A DNA stretch of 64,000 nt from Corythucha ciliata (GCA_038030265.1 CM075937.1:29306198-29370197), one strand, 5' to 3'. Counted from the first letter of the stretch, positions 31,960 through 43,122 are shown. Program-made: numbers and translations. The notes: a model not told the origin generated them from the sequence alone.

Positions 31960-32420
31960 TACGCGGTTTCACGAGGCCCACGCGTATAATCCGCGTGAAT
32001 GCCGCTTTCTCATTGAGCCACGTAATATGTACCGCACATGTGTAAGGTGTATGCGGTCACTAGCGGCAGCCAAAACCGCACCACGTGAAACGTCATGAAA
32101 CGTCGTGTAAAAGTACTCCGAATCAATGCCCGTTCGATACCGATTAAAGTACTCATTTCAAACGAGACTTTTCCGATTCCGAGAGTTTAGGAACTTAAAA
32201 ATACTCGGTATAAAATACTCGGTATTGATTAAAAAGTATCGAATCGTACTCAGTATCGAATAATAAGTATCGATTCCCGAAGTAGGTACTCATTTCGCAG
32301 TATCAAATCGAAGTATGGAAATAGTACTTAGTATCGAAAAGAGTATCAATACCAAAACTATTGGGTATCGATTAAAAAGTATCGATACTTTACTCTATTT
32401 ACTAATATCGATTCAACAAT
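31960..32420. repeat. AGTATCGA word array, preceded by ACCGCA-rich part
   Basis: From 32130, the words AGTATCGA, GGTATTGA and AGTACTC recur about a dozen times on both strands, like the subterminal arrays of hAT-type elements. 31970-32100 repeats CGCGGT, CCGCGT and ACCGCA. No clear terminus such as CAGGG was found. Confidence 0.5.
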
Positions 32421-32689
32421 AGGCACAATTCGTGACCAATTCAAGATGACTACAATTCCCGCTTGGGAAGGATACACGATACACGATACACTCAGCAAAG
32501 TTATCTTATGCTGTGTATTCTTCAATTCATCTGCGCAGCCTGTTCGAAGCACATCAGCTGCCATGAGACTGACTTAATGAAATTTAAGTTGATAACACGA
32601 TATTGGCTGGTCACGCCAATATCATCACACATCGCCATGTCGTTGATTCATGTCCCGAATTTCGAGAATTTCATATAAAAAAGAGAATA

Positions 32690-33600
32690 GATACTAATTC
32701 ACTGAAAAGTTTGCAGAAAACGCTATTCACTGCTGAAATTGAGAAAAATTGAATGGCATAAATAGAAAAAACTCAGTTCTCAGCTCAAATTGGGAAATGG
32801 CTATTCCCTGTTGAAAATGGAAACAATAGCTGAATTTGGAGCAACAATTGAGGAAAACGCCAATTCGTAGGTAAAATTGAGAAAATTCGCGAATTCACAG
32901 GTTAGAAACGCTACTAAGCCGCTAAAATTGCGAAAAATCGCTTATTTGCGGCTAAAACTGAATAAAATCACAAATTCGAGAAGTTTGTTAATATTTATAA
33001 TTTAAATAATCGCCTTCTGAGGGCAATTATCTGGCTAAAATTGAGAAAAACGGCTGTAACTAAAAAGAAAAACCATTGATTCGCGGCTAGAACTGAGAAA
33101 AAGCGCTAATCTATTGCTAAAAGTGAAACAAAATTGCTAATGTGGTACTAAAATGAAAAAGAACCTGCTAATTCTCTGCTAATATTGAGAAAATCAATAA
33201 TTAGCCTGGCTAAAATTAAGAGAAAATTGAATTTTCAGCCTAAATTTTAAAAATTGCTAATTAAAGTGACGGCAAAAAACTAAAAATTGCCAATTCCAGC
33301 TGACATTTCGGAAAACGCCAAGTCGTGGCCAAAATAACAAAATTCGCTGAACCACGGGTTAGAAACGCTACCACGCTGCTAAAATCAAGAAAAATCGCTA
33401 GGTAATTCACGGCTAGAAATTAAGAAAAATTCCAATTAGCGTCAAAATGGAAAATTCTCCAATTCGTGGCTTCCGCAGGCAACTTTGAGGTTAAAATTTG
33501 GCAAAACGACCAATTTAGGGTTTGGGGGGGGGGAATTCGCTTTGCGGCTAAAGAGGAGAAAAATCGCTAATCCGCAGTGTATGATGAACAAAAAATGTTG
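32690..33600 (-). repeat. Degenerate satellite, reverse orientation
   Basis: Inverse of the 18.3-20.4 kb satellite: GCTAAAATTGAGAAAAA, CGGCTAAAACTGA and AATTCGCGGC recur every 35-45 bp. The two blocks lie about 12 kb apart in opposite orientation. Confidence 0.8.
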
Positions 33601-34204
33601 ATTTGTGGTATTATTATTATTGTAGTATTATTGTTATACTAATATAAGTACTAATAATGAAAATCCTTCCTATTTTACAAGAGGAGCAGGACAACATAAT
33701 GTGAGTGAGCCGGGTCCTCCCTGACTCGGTGATTCCGGATCAGGTTGAGAGCCTTTTGGAGAGGGGTCATAGAACAATAGCACCTCCGTTCCAGGTGAGG
33801 GACGGTCCACCGGTTTGGAACTCGGCTGAAATGCCTGGCTGATAAGACAAGGGCCGAGTAGTTTTGATGTCTGCTATAAGTCAGAGGTCGAAATGGAAAT
33901 TGAATCACACCTATGTGCATTCTCGCGTTTGTCTGGTGTGTTTAACAAGCATCAATTCTTCGTTGATGATATTTAAAAATTAGTTTGCGAAAAACTGTGT
34001 GATGGATGGAAGCATGGAAGTCGAGGCTTTGGTGGCACGAGGAGGGGTCAGGTGACCGACTGTGGGGTTTATTAAATCAAGCTCGAAAGGTTCAAAAAGG
34101 AGGATTTTGGAGAGTTGGACATTGAGGCCAATTTAAACGCTCTCCAGCAGCTTTACTACGAAACCTAGAAAGGTGACTCTCGTACCAATCTCTTGGGATT
34201 TTCA

Positions 34205-34460
34205 TCAGCTTCTTTTTAAAGATGAGTAATTTTACTCTAGAGTGCGTTCATTCGAAGTTATGAACAAAAAAACAAAACAAACTTCCCAAATCTTATGTTT
34301 TTTTTGCCATTTTCATGGTGAAGCCATATCCGAATTTAGTCGATAACTAGATTTTCGAATTCAGCAGCCCAAAAAACATATAGAACCGCCAAAAAAAACT
34401 AAGCCGGCAGGTTTTTCCTGATTCCACAACGTTCTGTCCCTAAATGACTGGACTAAGAGT
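34205..34460 (+). repeat. Dispersed repeat R2, copy 1
   Basis: Shares CATGGTGAAGCCATATCCGA, ATTTAGTCGATAACTAGA and AAATGACTGGACTAA with copies at 37040-37175 (inverse) and 38440-38680 (direct). Function unknown. Confidence 0.8.
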
Positions 34461-34469
34461 AAAAGGTTT

Positions 34470-37030
34470 TTTCGTTGAGTTCTTTAATATTTTTGGTTGG
34501 AGTGAACAAATCGAACTATCGAAATGAAGCAAAACGCCTGTCAATAAGAACATGAACCCGCGGCCAGCCTAATCACTACTAACGCGTTAATTTGCCAGTG
34601 GTAGATCTTCATAAGGGATTGAAGGGCTTCTTAATTGATGGAGTCGAATGGCCTCTCTGAGCATAATATGCACTATACGCGGACATAAATTCACTCATAC
34701 CCCTTGAACGTAGAGTAGTCAGTAACAAAGAGTATTTTGTCACAGCGACTGTGTGAGAGCAGTGATGCGTGAGAGTGAGAGAAAAATAGCGACGACAGAG
34801 AGTGATGAATATACTCGCAATTAGTGCTCTGAGGCTAGCGTTCGCTACCCAAATAACCTTCAACACTTCAAGCATCTAACCTCTCACTCACGAGTCACTG
34901 TACCATGTGAAAATTGTACGTACTCATTTTACACTCGTGGGAAGAAATGCGGTTTCCACTAAGGAAAGCTTCGCTCCTCATACAAAGCGTATATTTTGTA
35001 AGCGAGAGACTTGATTTCTCACAGAAAATTGTATTTTATTTACAAAGGCTCTATATGCCGGCGCTTCCCCGTCGCTGTGACACCATTCTTCGAATTCAAC
35101 ATGCATCCCGCACACGTTTACGAATGACATTGCTCGTCACGCTGTGGAGACACTGAGTTTCCCAACTTACCTCTCCCAGCTTGCTGTGGCTGGAACTGGA
35201 ATTGAGAAGATGTTTATTTTGTGAAGAATTTACGCCCCACTATACTTGCACTCTTACTGCCTAGACATTAGTATAAAGCTATACTGAATAAGTGATGTTC
35301 ATACTGACTCTGCTCTTAAATAAATAAAATTATTAGCCTCCGGAAATGAAACGTAGTTTGGCCTTGGCGTATGCCAAGTCGTTCCTCGAATTTTCCTCAA
35401 CCTCAAAGCTCCCTCACAAACTTGAAAAACTATAAAATAACATGCGATTCTACAGTTTGTGAGGTAGGTTAGAGTTGAGGAAATTTCGAGGAACGACTTT
35501 GCATACGGGCCTAAGTAAACATTGTATATGTAGTAACTGCCAATCGTATATGTATACGCATAATAAGACTGCCACACGAATCCAAACACAGGAATCACGA
35601 TCATTCGTTCAGAAAACCGTTTCCTATTGAACCTTCCTCAATTTTTACAACGTATGAAATGCACTTCAAGCTAGCTAGAACTTTTACTTTCACTTATGGA
35701 GGTCAAACTATTCGTATATCCCCTCATTTATTACGTTCTAAACCACACCCTTCCTTTTCAATAGCTCTTTATACAACAGTGATTTCATTCATACATTGCT
35801 GAATGTAAGGGATATTCAAAGTGAAAACTCCATTGTCTACAAAGATAATGAAAACCGTAAAATAGTCGTTCTGGAAGTACGGGCATTCAAAGAAGTAAAT
35901 TAAACCTCAACCTTTAGCGTATATTTCAAGAATCCCACCCCTCTCGCTACCAGTGCTACACAATTTTTTATATTCTTATCGAGGCTTGCAGAGTACGGTT
36001 TTGGATTAGATAACGTTTAAGTCAAGTTGAAATATAGCATTATCTTGAACATGAAAAGGAATCATTTTGAGAAACCAAAATCTCCCAAGAGAGTCGTGAA
36101 TCTAACTTTAAAGAAAAGTAAGAAATCGGGCGGTAAAAGGCAGAGCAATTCTTTCTCTTATAATGTGAGAAACCCCTGAGTTTTCCTTTTCTTGTAGTTT
36201 TAAAACTCTGCCGTTCTCTTGAGAGCGAAAAGGTACTTTAATGGTGTTGAGTTATATTCCTGAATTTCTCTCATTCTATGCGGGTAATATCCGCCACCCA
36301 ACCAGTCTTCCTAACAAGTTGAGCCATTTTAACTGCGATCTCTGAATTATAATTTTCTAAATTAATTTACGAAAAGAATCAACTTACGTTAGACTTAATT
36401 TTGCTGCTTTATTATTTTTGCTATAGCTGTAAGAGATTAGGAAGGGGTCAAGCTTGACGGTTAATTCCTGAGAGGAAATGATCTTCGGTCGTTTCCAGTT
36501 GATATGTTTCCTGAGAACGGGTTGGAAGTGGCGAGAGAGATAGAGTGGCAGAGAGCATTGGCTGAAGGGTGATTCGGGTGGAAGCACCCGCTATAAATAT
36601 ATGATTTATATATTTATAGATGATTCAAAAGGATATTGGTGCATTTGGCTTCCAAATAGAATTTATTACGCCATTTTAACTTTTTAACTCTACCGGTCGT
36701 CAGGATTTCAGTCTCAGTATGCGTATTTCCTAGGTAATAAATAAATTTGTCGCCAAGACCGAATTTAGAATTCAATTCAATGTCGGTAACATTCACCATA
36801 TTTGTTCATTTTGAATGAAAATCGCAACTTGTTTCCTTTGTTCAGATGCGATCCTATTAAACATCTATAAACCGTACACGTTAACATGAACGGGAATGCG
36901 AAGTGCATGGCTGGATCAGGGTGTGGCGTATAAGCCCATAATCGGCTCTCGAGTTTCAAGCTGGGTGCCCAGGAAAACATAATCATCATATGGTATCGAT
37001 AATTGCCTAAGATGTGGACACAAATAGTCC
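34470..37030. other. Mostly unrecognised stretch with one MITE
   Basis: Apart from the MITE at 35361-35515 I see no recognised feature. Frames at 34609-34875 (-), 34914-35156 (+) and 36777-37052 (-) have no known domain. Confidence 0.4.
35361..35515. mobile_element. MITE with AAGTCGTTCCTCGAA arms
   Basis: GTATGCCAAGTCGTTCCTCG and CGAGGAACGACTTTGCATAC head 55-bp inverted arms that continue through TTTCCTCAAC and CTCACAAACT. About 155 bp. Confidence 0.8.
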
Positions 37031-37039
37031 TGTCATTAG

Positions 37040-37175
37040 GTGGTTGGGACAAGAAAAAAGTGCCGGCTAAGTTTTTATGGCGTTTTATATGTTTTTTGGG
37101 TTGCCGAATTCAAAAATCCAGTTAACGACTACATTCTGATATGGCTTCACCATGAAAATATCGAAAAACTGTGAA
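37040..37175 (-). repeat. Dispersed repeat R2, copy 2
   Basis: Inverse of copy 1: CTGATATGGCTTCACCATG and ATATGTTTTTTGGGTTGCCG. With copy 1 it brackets 2.6 kb as an inverted pair, but nothing transposon-like was seen between. Confidence 0.8.
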
Positions 37176-37284
37176 ATTTCGAGAATTGTTTTAGATTTTC
37201 GCTTATTAAATCTGAAAGGACGCATTCTGGAGAAGAAACATCCCTTAGCAGAAAGAAAGCTCTAGCTTTCTTGGACTCGCCTAC

Positions 37285-37955
37285 ACAGGGGTGGACGACG
37301 CCCACGTTACCCCCGTGGCAGGAAAGAGAGGACAGTTCCCCCCCCCCCCGGGCGGAGGACTGTTTACCCCGATAAGGCCGAGCACTCAAGCTTGAGCTAA
37401 GGACTGTTGACCCCGTAATCAGTGCATCATTCACCGATCGAGATTCCCCGGTCGAAGAGCGTTAGTTGACGAGTTGTGCTCGAGTGTATCATGTCCGAAG
37501 AAACTGTTTTTGTTGAAAGCGGTAGTGAGAAAGGGCGATGCGTAATTTTCCGCGGAGCTTTCAAATTCGTTTTCCAAAAAGATTTGGCCAAAGCGGGATG
37601 GATCACGAGGACGATACAAAAGTACGACGCCGGTGAAATTTCACTTTTAACTTTTATTAAACGTGTTTCCGGCAACTATCATCCAAGAGTCGATGAGAAC
37701 TAATGTCTTAATCCGCTGATATTGATAATAATTATATTGTTTCGATTCCGTTTATATTTTTCTAGTGACGTTAATACGTATAATGACATATTATAATAAT
37801 ATGCGCTATTTTTATTTCGGGGGTCAACTGTCCACAAGTGTTGCTCTCTGCCGGGGGGCAACTGTCCTTTTCGTTTCAGCCTTGTTGAGAAGAGCGGGGG
37901 TCAACTGTCCTCACTTAACGACGGAGGGGGTAAACTGGCAAACTTCCACAGGGGT
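37285..37955 (+). mobile_element. MULE-type remnant B with GGACAGTTGACCCC word arrays
   Basis: Left words: GGACAGTTCCCCCC (about 37333), GGACTGTTTACCCC (37367) and GGACTGTTGACCCC (37401). Right words, inverted: GGGGGTCAACTGTCC (37819), GGGGGGCAACTGTCC (37853), GGGGGTCAACTGTCC (37897) and GGGGGTAAACTG (37926). The arrays enclose a small FLYWCH-like frame. Same design as MULE A with a different word; internally deleted. Confidence 0.65.
37494..37703 (+). pseudogene. FLYWCH-type N-terminal fragment in MULE remnant B
   Basis: From Met at about 37491, ESGSEKGRCVIFRGAFKFVF then QKDLAKAG parallels MULE A's GGSQCGKDIIFHDCFKFVYQ and QKPLAVGE. After that the cysteine and histidine ligands of the finger are missing and the sequence ends with an unrelated VSGNYHPRVDEN. 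It is a truncated finger in a non-autonomous element, with about 70 codons remaining. The similarity is by eye to one relative within this window. Confidence 0.6.
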
Positions 37956-38079
37956 AGGTGCGTAGATGGACCATAGTTTCAAATTGGCCAAAATCTACCG
38001 CACTGAAATTAGCCCCTCGCAGGACACCACTGAATCACAGTGTACCAACTCTGGAACTAGCGAAACACGGCATATTTAT

Positions 38080-38190
38080 TTTGGGGGCCAAACTTCATGC
38101 CAACCCCCAGTTTCGAACATTTCAATTTTTACTAGACCAATACCACCACGAACCACCACGCTGGCATAAAGTTGGCCCCCCTAAAAAGAC
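38080..38190. repeat. Inverted repeat GGGGGCCAAACTTCATGCC
   Basis: GGGGGCCAAACTTCATGCCA at 38082 pairs with TGGCATAAAGTTGGCCCCCC at 38162, about 70 bp apart. The word resembles the MULE B word in layout (purine-rich G run plus AACT). Confidence 0.6.
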
Positions 38191-38439
38191 CGGGCCGGTG
38201 TTATTTGCCGATTTCAGAGTGGGTAAGCTCTCTAATGTGATGGTGCGCTGCCAATTGCACGTTATGAGACCGTTTGACACCAATTTTTTTCACACAGTCA
38301 GTGGTAGATTCTGGAAAAGTTGGAAACCATAGAGAATCTTTAATGCATTCTAGCGGCTCGACAATGGGAGGTAAAGAGCTGACTTTGGTATCTTTCGTTT
38401 GGACATTTCATCAGCTTTCTTTTTGAAAAGGGATGACTT

Positions 38440-38680
38440 TGCTCTAGAGCACGTCTTTTCGGAGTTATGAGCGAGAAACTAGAACAACTCTCCAAATTTC
38501 TTGGTTTTTCGCCATTTACATGGTGAAGCCATATCCGAATTTAGTCGATAACTAGACCCAAAAAACATAAAGACCCAAAAACCATAAAGACCCAAAAAAC
38601 ATAAAGAATCGTCATAAAAACCAAGTCGGTAATTATTTCCTGGATTCACTACTTTTTGTTACCAAATGACTGGACTAAAA
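38440..38680 (+). repeat. Dispersed repeat R2, copy 3, with ACCCAAAAAACATAAAG triplication
   Basis: As copy 1, but the segment ACCCAAAAAACATAAAG is tandemly triplicated at about 38547-38607. Confidence 0.8.
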
Positions 38681-38704
38681 TTGAAACAATTATGTTTAAT
38701 ATTT

Positions 38705-38816
38705 ATTAATGTTATATTTTTAGGGTTTTGGCTTTTTTCTTCTTCTACTTTTTCCTTCCTAGAAACGAAGAAGCAGAAGAAGAAAAAAGCCAAAACCCTA
38801 AAAATATAACATTAAT
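38705..38816. repeat. 42-bp perfect-arm hairpin
   Basis: ATTAATGTTATATTTTTAGG through CTTCTTCT (38705-38746) is repeated inverted at 38775-38816 around a 28-nt loop. Could fold in RNA; an open frame across it is an artefact. Confidence 0.85.
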
Positions 38817-38999
38817 CAAGTTGTATGGCTTAAAAACTAATAATTTTAATATTTATGTTTTTTGGGTCGACCCACGGGTCACTGGCCCGCCCTTGCCCTT
38901 TAGGCCCGCTCTCAGACCCGCCCTAAGCTGGACCAGGCTCTTCACAATCTTCCGGTCCCCCATTCATACCCCACTTCACCACTTTCCCGGAAAGTTTCT

Positions 39000-40260
39000 A
39001 AACCGAGACCTTTCTAAACAACTTAGAAAGTAAGTTCGTCCAACAACTCTACGACGAATTTAACATAACATTTTACGCGCGATATGTAGACGACGTTATC
39101 TGCATACAGTCTCAGGACATCAACACAAATACTACAATTCCTCAATAATATACACCCCAAATTGACATTTACACTTGAAACAGAACAAAACAACTCTATT
39201 AATTTCCTCGACATCACTGTGACAAAAGATATAAACTCAGGTAACTTACAATTTAAAATCTACAGAAAACCCACTTCATCCGACTCAGTTATTCACGCCA
39301 CATCTAACCATCCTATCCAACACAAACTATCAGCATTTAGGCACATGATACACCGTTTACACACCATACCAATGACACAGCAGGATCAGACAAACGAACT
39401 CAACATAATCTACCAGGTCGCCACAAATAACGGATACAGCAAAGCAACAATAGATAGACTCAGATCACGAAGACAGAACAATCACAGTAACGAACCAACA
39501 AACAGTACCGACATAAAAAGATGGCCCTCATTCACGAAACAGGTAAAGAAATTTACCGAATCACAAACTTCTTCAAAAATAAGGGACTTAACATAGCCTC
39601 AGCACCAACAACACGATAAGTAATACTCTCAACACTAAAATAGACAAAAACAACAAATATGACGAAAACGGCGTTTACAAACTAACATGTACCTGCAACG
39701 AGGGTTACACAGGACAAACTGGTAGGAAACTTAGACAACGATACAAAGAACACATCGCATCATATAACAAAAACAAAGACGACATAAACCTCAACCCATA
39801 ACACAGGCCACGACCTTCATACACTCACAAAACAAGGGTAGGAAACTTAACATACTCGAAAATTTAGAAATATACAAACAAAGGACATTCGGAGGGAACA
39901 TAATCAACGAACAACTCAACACAACGTCAGATACTATCTTCACACCACAAAAGGATTTATACCCGACAAAAAGAAAGGCACATACCATCATCTCACCCGA
40001 AGAAAAAAGACACAAAAATAACACGCACACCACACACAGGATACCACCACACAGAAACACAGCCACCAATCAAGAAACAGAAAATAGCGGACTTTTTTGT
40101 CCAAACAACACCGTTGTATTCTGCAAAGTGAAGGGAACAGGGAAAACCCAGGGGGGGAGGGTACATAAGGGGACACACACACGACGGTAACTCAATTTTC
40201 AGTAGACGTTCCAACACTGAAGATGCCGAACAGGCGAAACCGGTCTGTTTTGGACACACC
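39000..40260 (+). pseudogene. Penelope-like element (family P3): RT and GIY-YIG endonuclease
   Basis: FYARYVDDVICIQSQD (39071 on) is the RT active site with the YVDD pair. TEQNNSINFLDITV, FKIYRKPTSSD and the block HTIPMTQQDQ...NGYSKATID (39162-39596) follow as in PLE reverse transcriptases. Downstream, in another frame, GVYKLTC (39670) and GYTGQTGRKLRQRYKEH (39703 on) form the GIY-YIG endonuclease. Stops and shifts near 39147, 39590 and 39800 make it non-functional, and the N-terminal part is missing before about 39000. A hammerhead core lies in the 3' UTR at 40211-40253. The hairpin at 38705 and a GC-rich segment (38870-38990) precede it. Confidence 0.9.
40211..40253 (+). ncRNA. Hammerhead ribozyme, PLE family P3, palindromic ACCGGT helix III
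   Basis: CTGAAGA (40217-40223), stem GCC/GGC around GAACA, GAAAC at 40236-40240, then CGGTC; ACCGGT is self-complementary and GUC is the cleavage triplet. Helix I forms between CCAACA (40211-40216) and TGTTTTGG (40246-40253) with a 2-nt bulge. All conserved core bases are present, making this the best-preserved ribozyme in the window. Confidence 0.75.
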
Positions 40261-40340
40261 TCAACAAGGTATGACTGACAACTTAGGCAACTACGGCTAC
40301 TTATCTAATTTGTATTATTGTACACCTTGTATATATAACG

Positions 40341-41345
40341 ATGTTACTAACCCTAATATTGAATTATTACTCGAACCACCCGTACCACATGAAAGTTAAC
40401 ATTGTTATAAATCAAACAAGGAAAATGTTAGTGTTAAGTGAAGATTGTTTTCATCAAGATAACATAAAAAAGATAGAAAATATGTTTATAAAGAACGATT
40501 ACCCTCCCGGACTAGTGAAAAAGCTTGTTAAAAATGAAATTAACAAATTAAAGTTGGTTAATAATATTGAAAGTGAGGTTATGAATAAAAATGTAAGATG
40601 TAAAATGGGTTTTCTCTGTTTATAGAGGGTATTTCGTATAAGATTAAAAACATATTAAAAGAATTTTGTTCAGTCAATGATATAGATATAGCTTTCAAGT
40701 TGAATAACTCACTTAAGACTATTTTTCCAGCTTTTAAAGACAAAGATAATTTAACTCAAAAGAATAATGTGGTATATACAATTAATTGTGGGGGCTGTGA
40801 AGGTTGCTAAATAGGGATGACTACGCAAAAGTTAATAAATAGAATAGCTCAACACGTTTGTGATACTAGAAATAGAAAAAATAATACTGGGCTTAGTGAA
40901 CATCATAACAAAACGGGGCATATTTTTAATTTTAAAGACGTTAGTATATTGCATCGGGAGAACAACTGTGAAAAATTAAAAGTCTTAGAGAAATTACACA
41001 TAAATTTGGGGGGAAAACTGTCAATTTTCAGTTGGATAGTGTTGGGGTAGAACCGTACAAGAACGTTTTGGCAATGTATAAGGGCCAATGTGTAAGGGGG
41101 GGGGGGAGTGACTCTATGTCTTGAAAGATTAAAAAAAGGGTTTAAATAATTTTGTACAGAAACAAGTTTCCTTGTACATCCGTCGCCAGGATTTTTAGGA
41201 ATTTTGAGTGAGACGTTTGACAAAGAGATGTGAGTAAACGTTAAGCTAGATTTTAATAATTGTTGAGAATTCTTACTGACTGTGGTGATGTCTCCTTCTA
41301 GTTGTTTCAGCCTCGAAAATAGAGTGCTGCTACTCCGAAACAAAG
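40341..41345 (+). pseudogene. Penelope-like element (family P2): RT thumb, GIY-YIG and 3' region
   Basis: 40425-40625 reads QTRKMLVLSEDCFHQDNIKK and YPPGLVKKLVKNEINKL, resembling the post-RT segment of PLEs. 40769-41000 carries VVYTINCGGCEGC, a stop where the Tyr of YIG should be (TAA), then IGMTTQKLINRIAQH and GLSEHHNKTGHIF, the GIY-YIG domain with its Arg and His. 41155-41340 matches foldback copy b at 14930-15045, including the GCCTCGAAAAT and CTACTCCGAAAC words, and holds a 72-bp intron. The element ends against the gypsy gag at about 41345 without the ACTAGTC part. Confidence 0.8.
41230..41301 (+). other. 72-bp GT-AG intron in a PLE 3' region
   Basis: GTGAGTAAACG (41230) to TCTCCTTCTAG (41301), with a branch-like CTGAC at 41276-41280. 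Removing it joins CAAAGAGAT to TTGTTTC, which is exactly the continuous sequence at 14991-15006 in foldback b (TTGTTTCGG there, TTGTTTCAG here). Confidence 0.8.
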
Positions 41346-41354
41346 GCCGTCAAT

Positions 41355-41880
41355 TTCAAGTTTCCGAAAATCGATTCTGGTTTTTGATGGACTGCGAGAA
41401 GTTGGAGTTCGAGGTAAACTACGGGTTCGATGAGTGGGCGACAACGGAATTGAGGAACGGCGTTGAACTTGATTTATGTCGGCGGTTGGGTTTAAAATTT
41501 GATTGGAACTTTCTGCCATGCGTCGAGAATCGATAGAGGATGCTTCCAGTACCAAAGCTTTCGCGACTATTTCGTTGAAGTTCGCGGATTCTGCTTGAAG
41601 TATTTTCTCTCGAATGTCGATGTTGTGTAGTCCTCGAATAAACTGTGCGCGGAGAGAAATATCCGCGATCGATGTTTGGCATTCGCAGGGGGAAATAAAC
41701 TCACAATCTGGAATTCTTCCTCGCAAGGAAGCGACTAACTGAGCAATCAATTGTTGCTGTTGTTGAGTCGTGGATAAAAACTTATGTTGTGCGACAAGTA
41801 CGACAATGGTCAAGATGACCGTCTGCCGGGTTGGCGAGCCACTTCGGTAATTAACCAAAATATTTAAACACAACAAACAA
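41355..41880 (-). pseudogene. Ty3/gypsy-type Gag, central part
   Basis: The minus frame contains LIAQLVASLRGRIPDCEFIS, then CECQTSIADISLRAQFIRGL and REKILQAES...ALVLEAS. This is the capsid-like Gag of insect gypsy-type retrotransposons (consensus VA.LR.....CEF......LR.QF..G.....IR..LL). The C-terminal zinc knuckle and pol are missing, as the PLE end lies directly downstream. The N-terminal part at 42198-42401 on the same strand may belong to the same copy. Confidence 0.75.
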
Positions 41881-41904
41881 ATAGAATTTGTTATAGAAAA
41901 CATG

Positions 41905-42176
41905 TGTAGTTATAATAAATGGATATAGTTATAATAAATACATATACATAGTTATAATAAACAGATATGGGCACTGACAATAACCACGTGAAATCAACAA
42001 TAGCACAATATAACGGGACAAACGATAACAGATATTGCACGTAGAGGCCGGCAGGCAAAACAACAGTGAACTTACATTGCACTGAGTTCAGCGAGCAGAA
42101 CTAACTTTATTTTCTCGAATACCTAGTCGTTGTATTCTGCAATTAACGTCCCCCTGTACTTCAGGGCCGCCGCACA
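41905..42176 (-). mobile_element. LTR-like segment with polypurine tract inside the gag region
   Basis: On the minus strand, GTACAGGGGGACG (near 42160) looks like a polypurine tract and is followed by TTAATTGCAGAATAC and an AATAAA context (GAGAAAATAAAGTTAG). The distal end has three ATAGTTATAATAAA repeats. Either a 3' LTR joined to a deleted element or a solo LTR between two gag pieces; no clean 4-6-bp duplication was found. Confidence 0.45.
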
Positions 42177-42197
42177 GTATGTTGTCCGAATTGTTCT

Positions 42198-42401
42198 TCA
42201 TCGAAATGTAATTTCGAAGCGCATCCTGTATGACCTGAAGCCTTCAATTGAATTGTCCAATGGCTCGAAGTTTGGAACGAAAACAGTGTTCAATTGTGTT
42301 GTAATTCGCCCTGATGTTGTTGATCCACCTAGGCGATTGACAATACTTTGAACCAAGGTCATTTGCAATTGCATAAACTGAGTGAACTGCTCTGGATCCA
42401 T
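42198..42401 (-). pseudogene. Ty3/gypsy-type Gag, N-terminal part
   Basis: Starts MDPEQFTQFMQLQMTLVQSI and reads on to FVPNFEPLDNSIEGFRSYRM and RFE, resembling the start of gypsy-type Gag (F.PFDP....F..Y..RFE). It ends at a stop near the LTR-like segment; 68 codons. Confidence 0.6.
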
Positions 42402-42970
42402 TTTTATTTTTTTTTCACCTTGTCAGCAATTTGTTGAGGGCTCGAGTGGTTTTTACACTTGGCTGGTCTCTGGGAGTAAACCAGGTATGTCCAAAAAACA
42501 CAAATTTTACAGGAGAACGATTTTAAGTTTTTGCTGCAACTATAAATAGGTAATACCTGGTTACGTAAAACCTTAACCAAGCTCTTCGTACTGCTTGTGG
42601 AGATGCCTTCTTACTCGCAAATGATAGAGGAGTTCAAGACAAATCTATGAGTGGAGCTACCTTACTTTTTAACAGAAGTCGAGTTACCTGCTTTTTCCCA
42701 CATACCAGCCTCTTGATATTATATTTTTCGAATACAAAAAGGAATGGAATTAATAATCAACACGTGACTTGACCAAAGAATATTACAACTTCCCATGCTT
42801 TTTTGGTTACAGAAAATGACTACTTTCGGAGCATATCGAGTGAAAACATATTTTCAATGATCTTGCTCCATGAAATTTCTATAATAAACGTGATGCCTGT
42901 TGCCTGAGCCATTCAATGAAATTTCTTCCATCATATTGAGAAATGAGATTGAACCGTGTAAACGCGCCTT

Positions 42971-43122
42971 AGGCCCGATTTCACCAACATCTTAAACCAC
43001 GATCAACATAACTAAATACGATTACAATGTAAACACTTGCATCAGAATTCATTTGGGTTGCTATTGGCAACTAATCACGATCAACTTTAAACGAAATCAA
43101 TTTTTTTGGTGAAAATGGGCCT
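42971..43122. mobile_element. MITE, AGGCCCGATTTCAC termini, copy 2
   Basis: Inverse copy of 15295-15445, sharing CTAATCACGATCAACTTTAA and ACCACGATCAACA. TIR AGGCCCGATTTCACCAAC against TTGGTGAAAATGGGCCT. Confidence 0.8.

Noticed and set aside
33675..33920. Possible LINE remnant with RVPNRWTVPHLERRC
   Set aside because: Some resemblance to RT C-terminal tails but no second motif; not enough to call.
38728..39033. 101-residue frame starting MAFFFFYFFLP
   Set aside because: Begins in the hairpin and runs into the PLE 5' side out of frame.
39791..40259. Overlapping Cys/Phe-rich minus-strand frames
   Set aside because: Shadows of the GIY-YIG and 3' region of PLE P3 on the plus strand.
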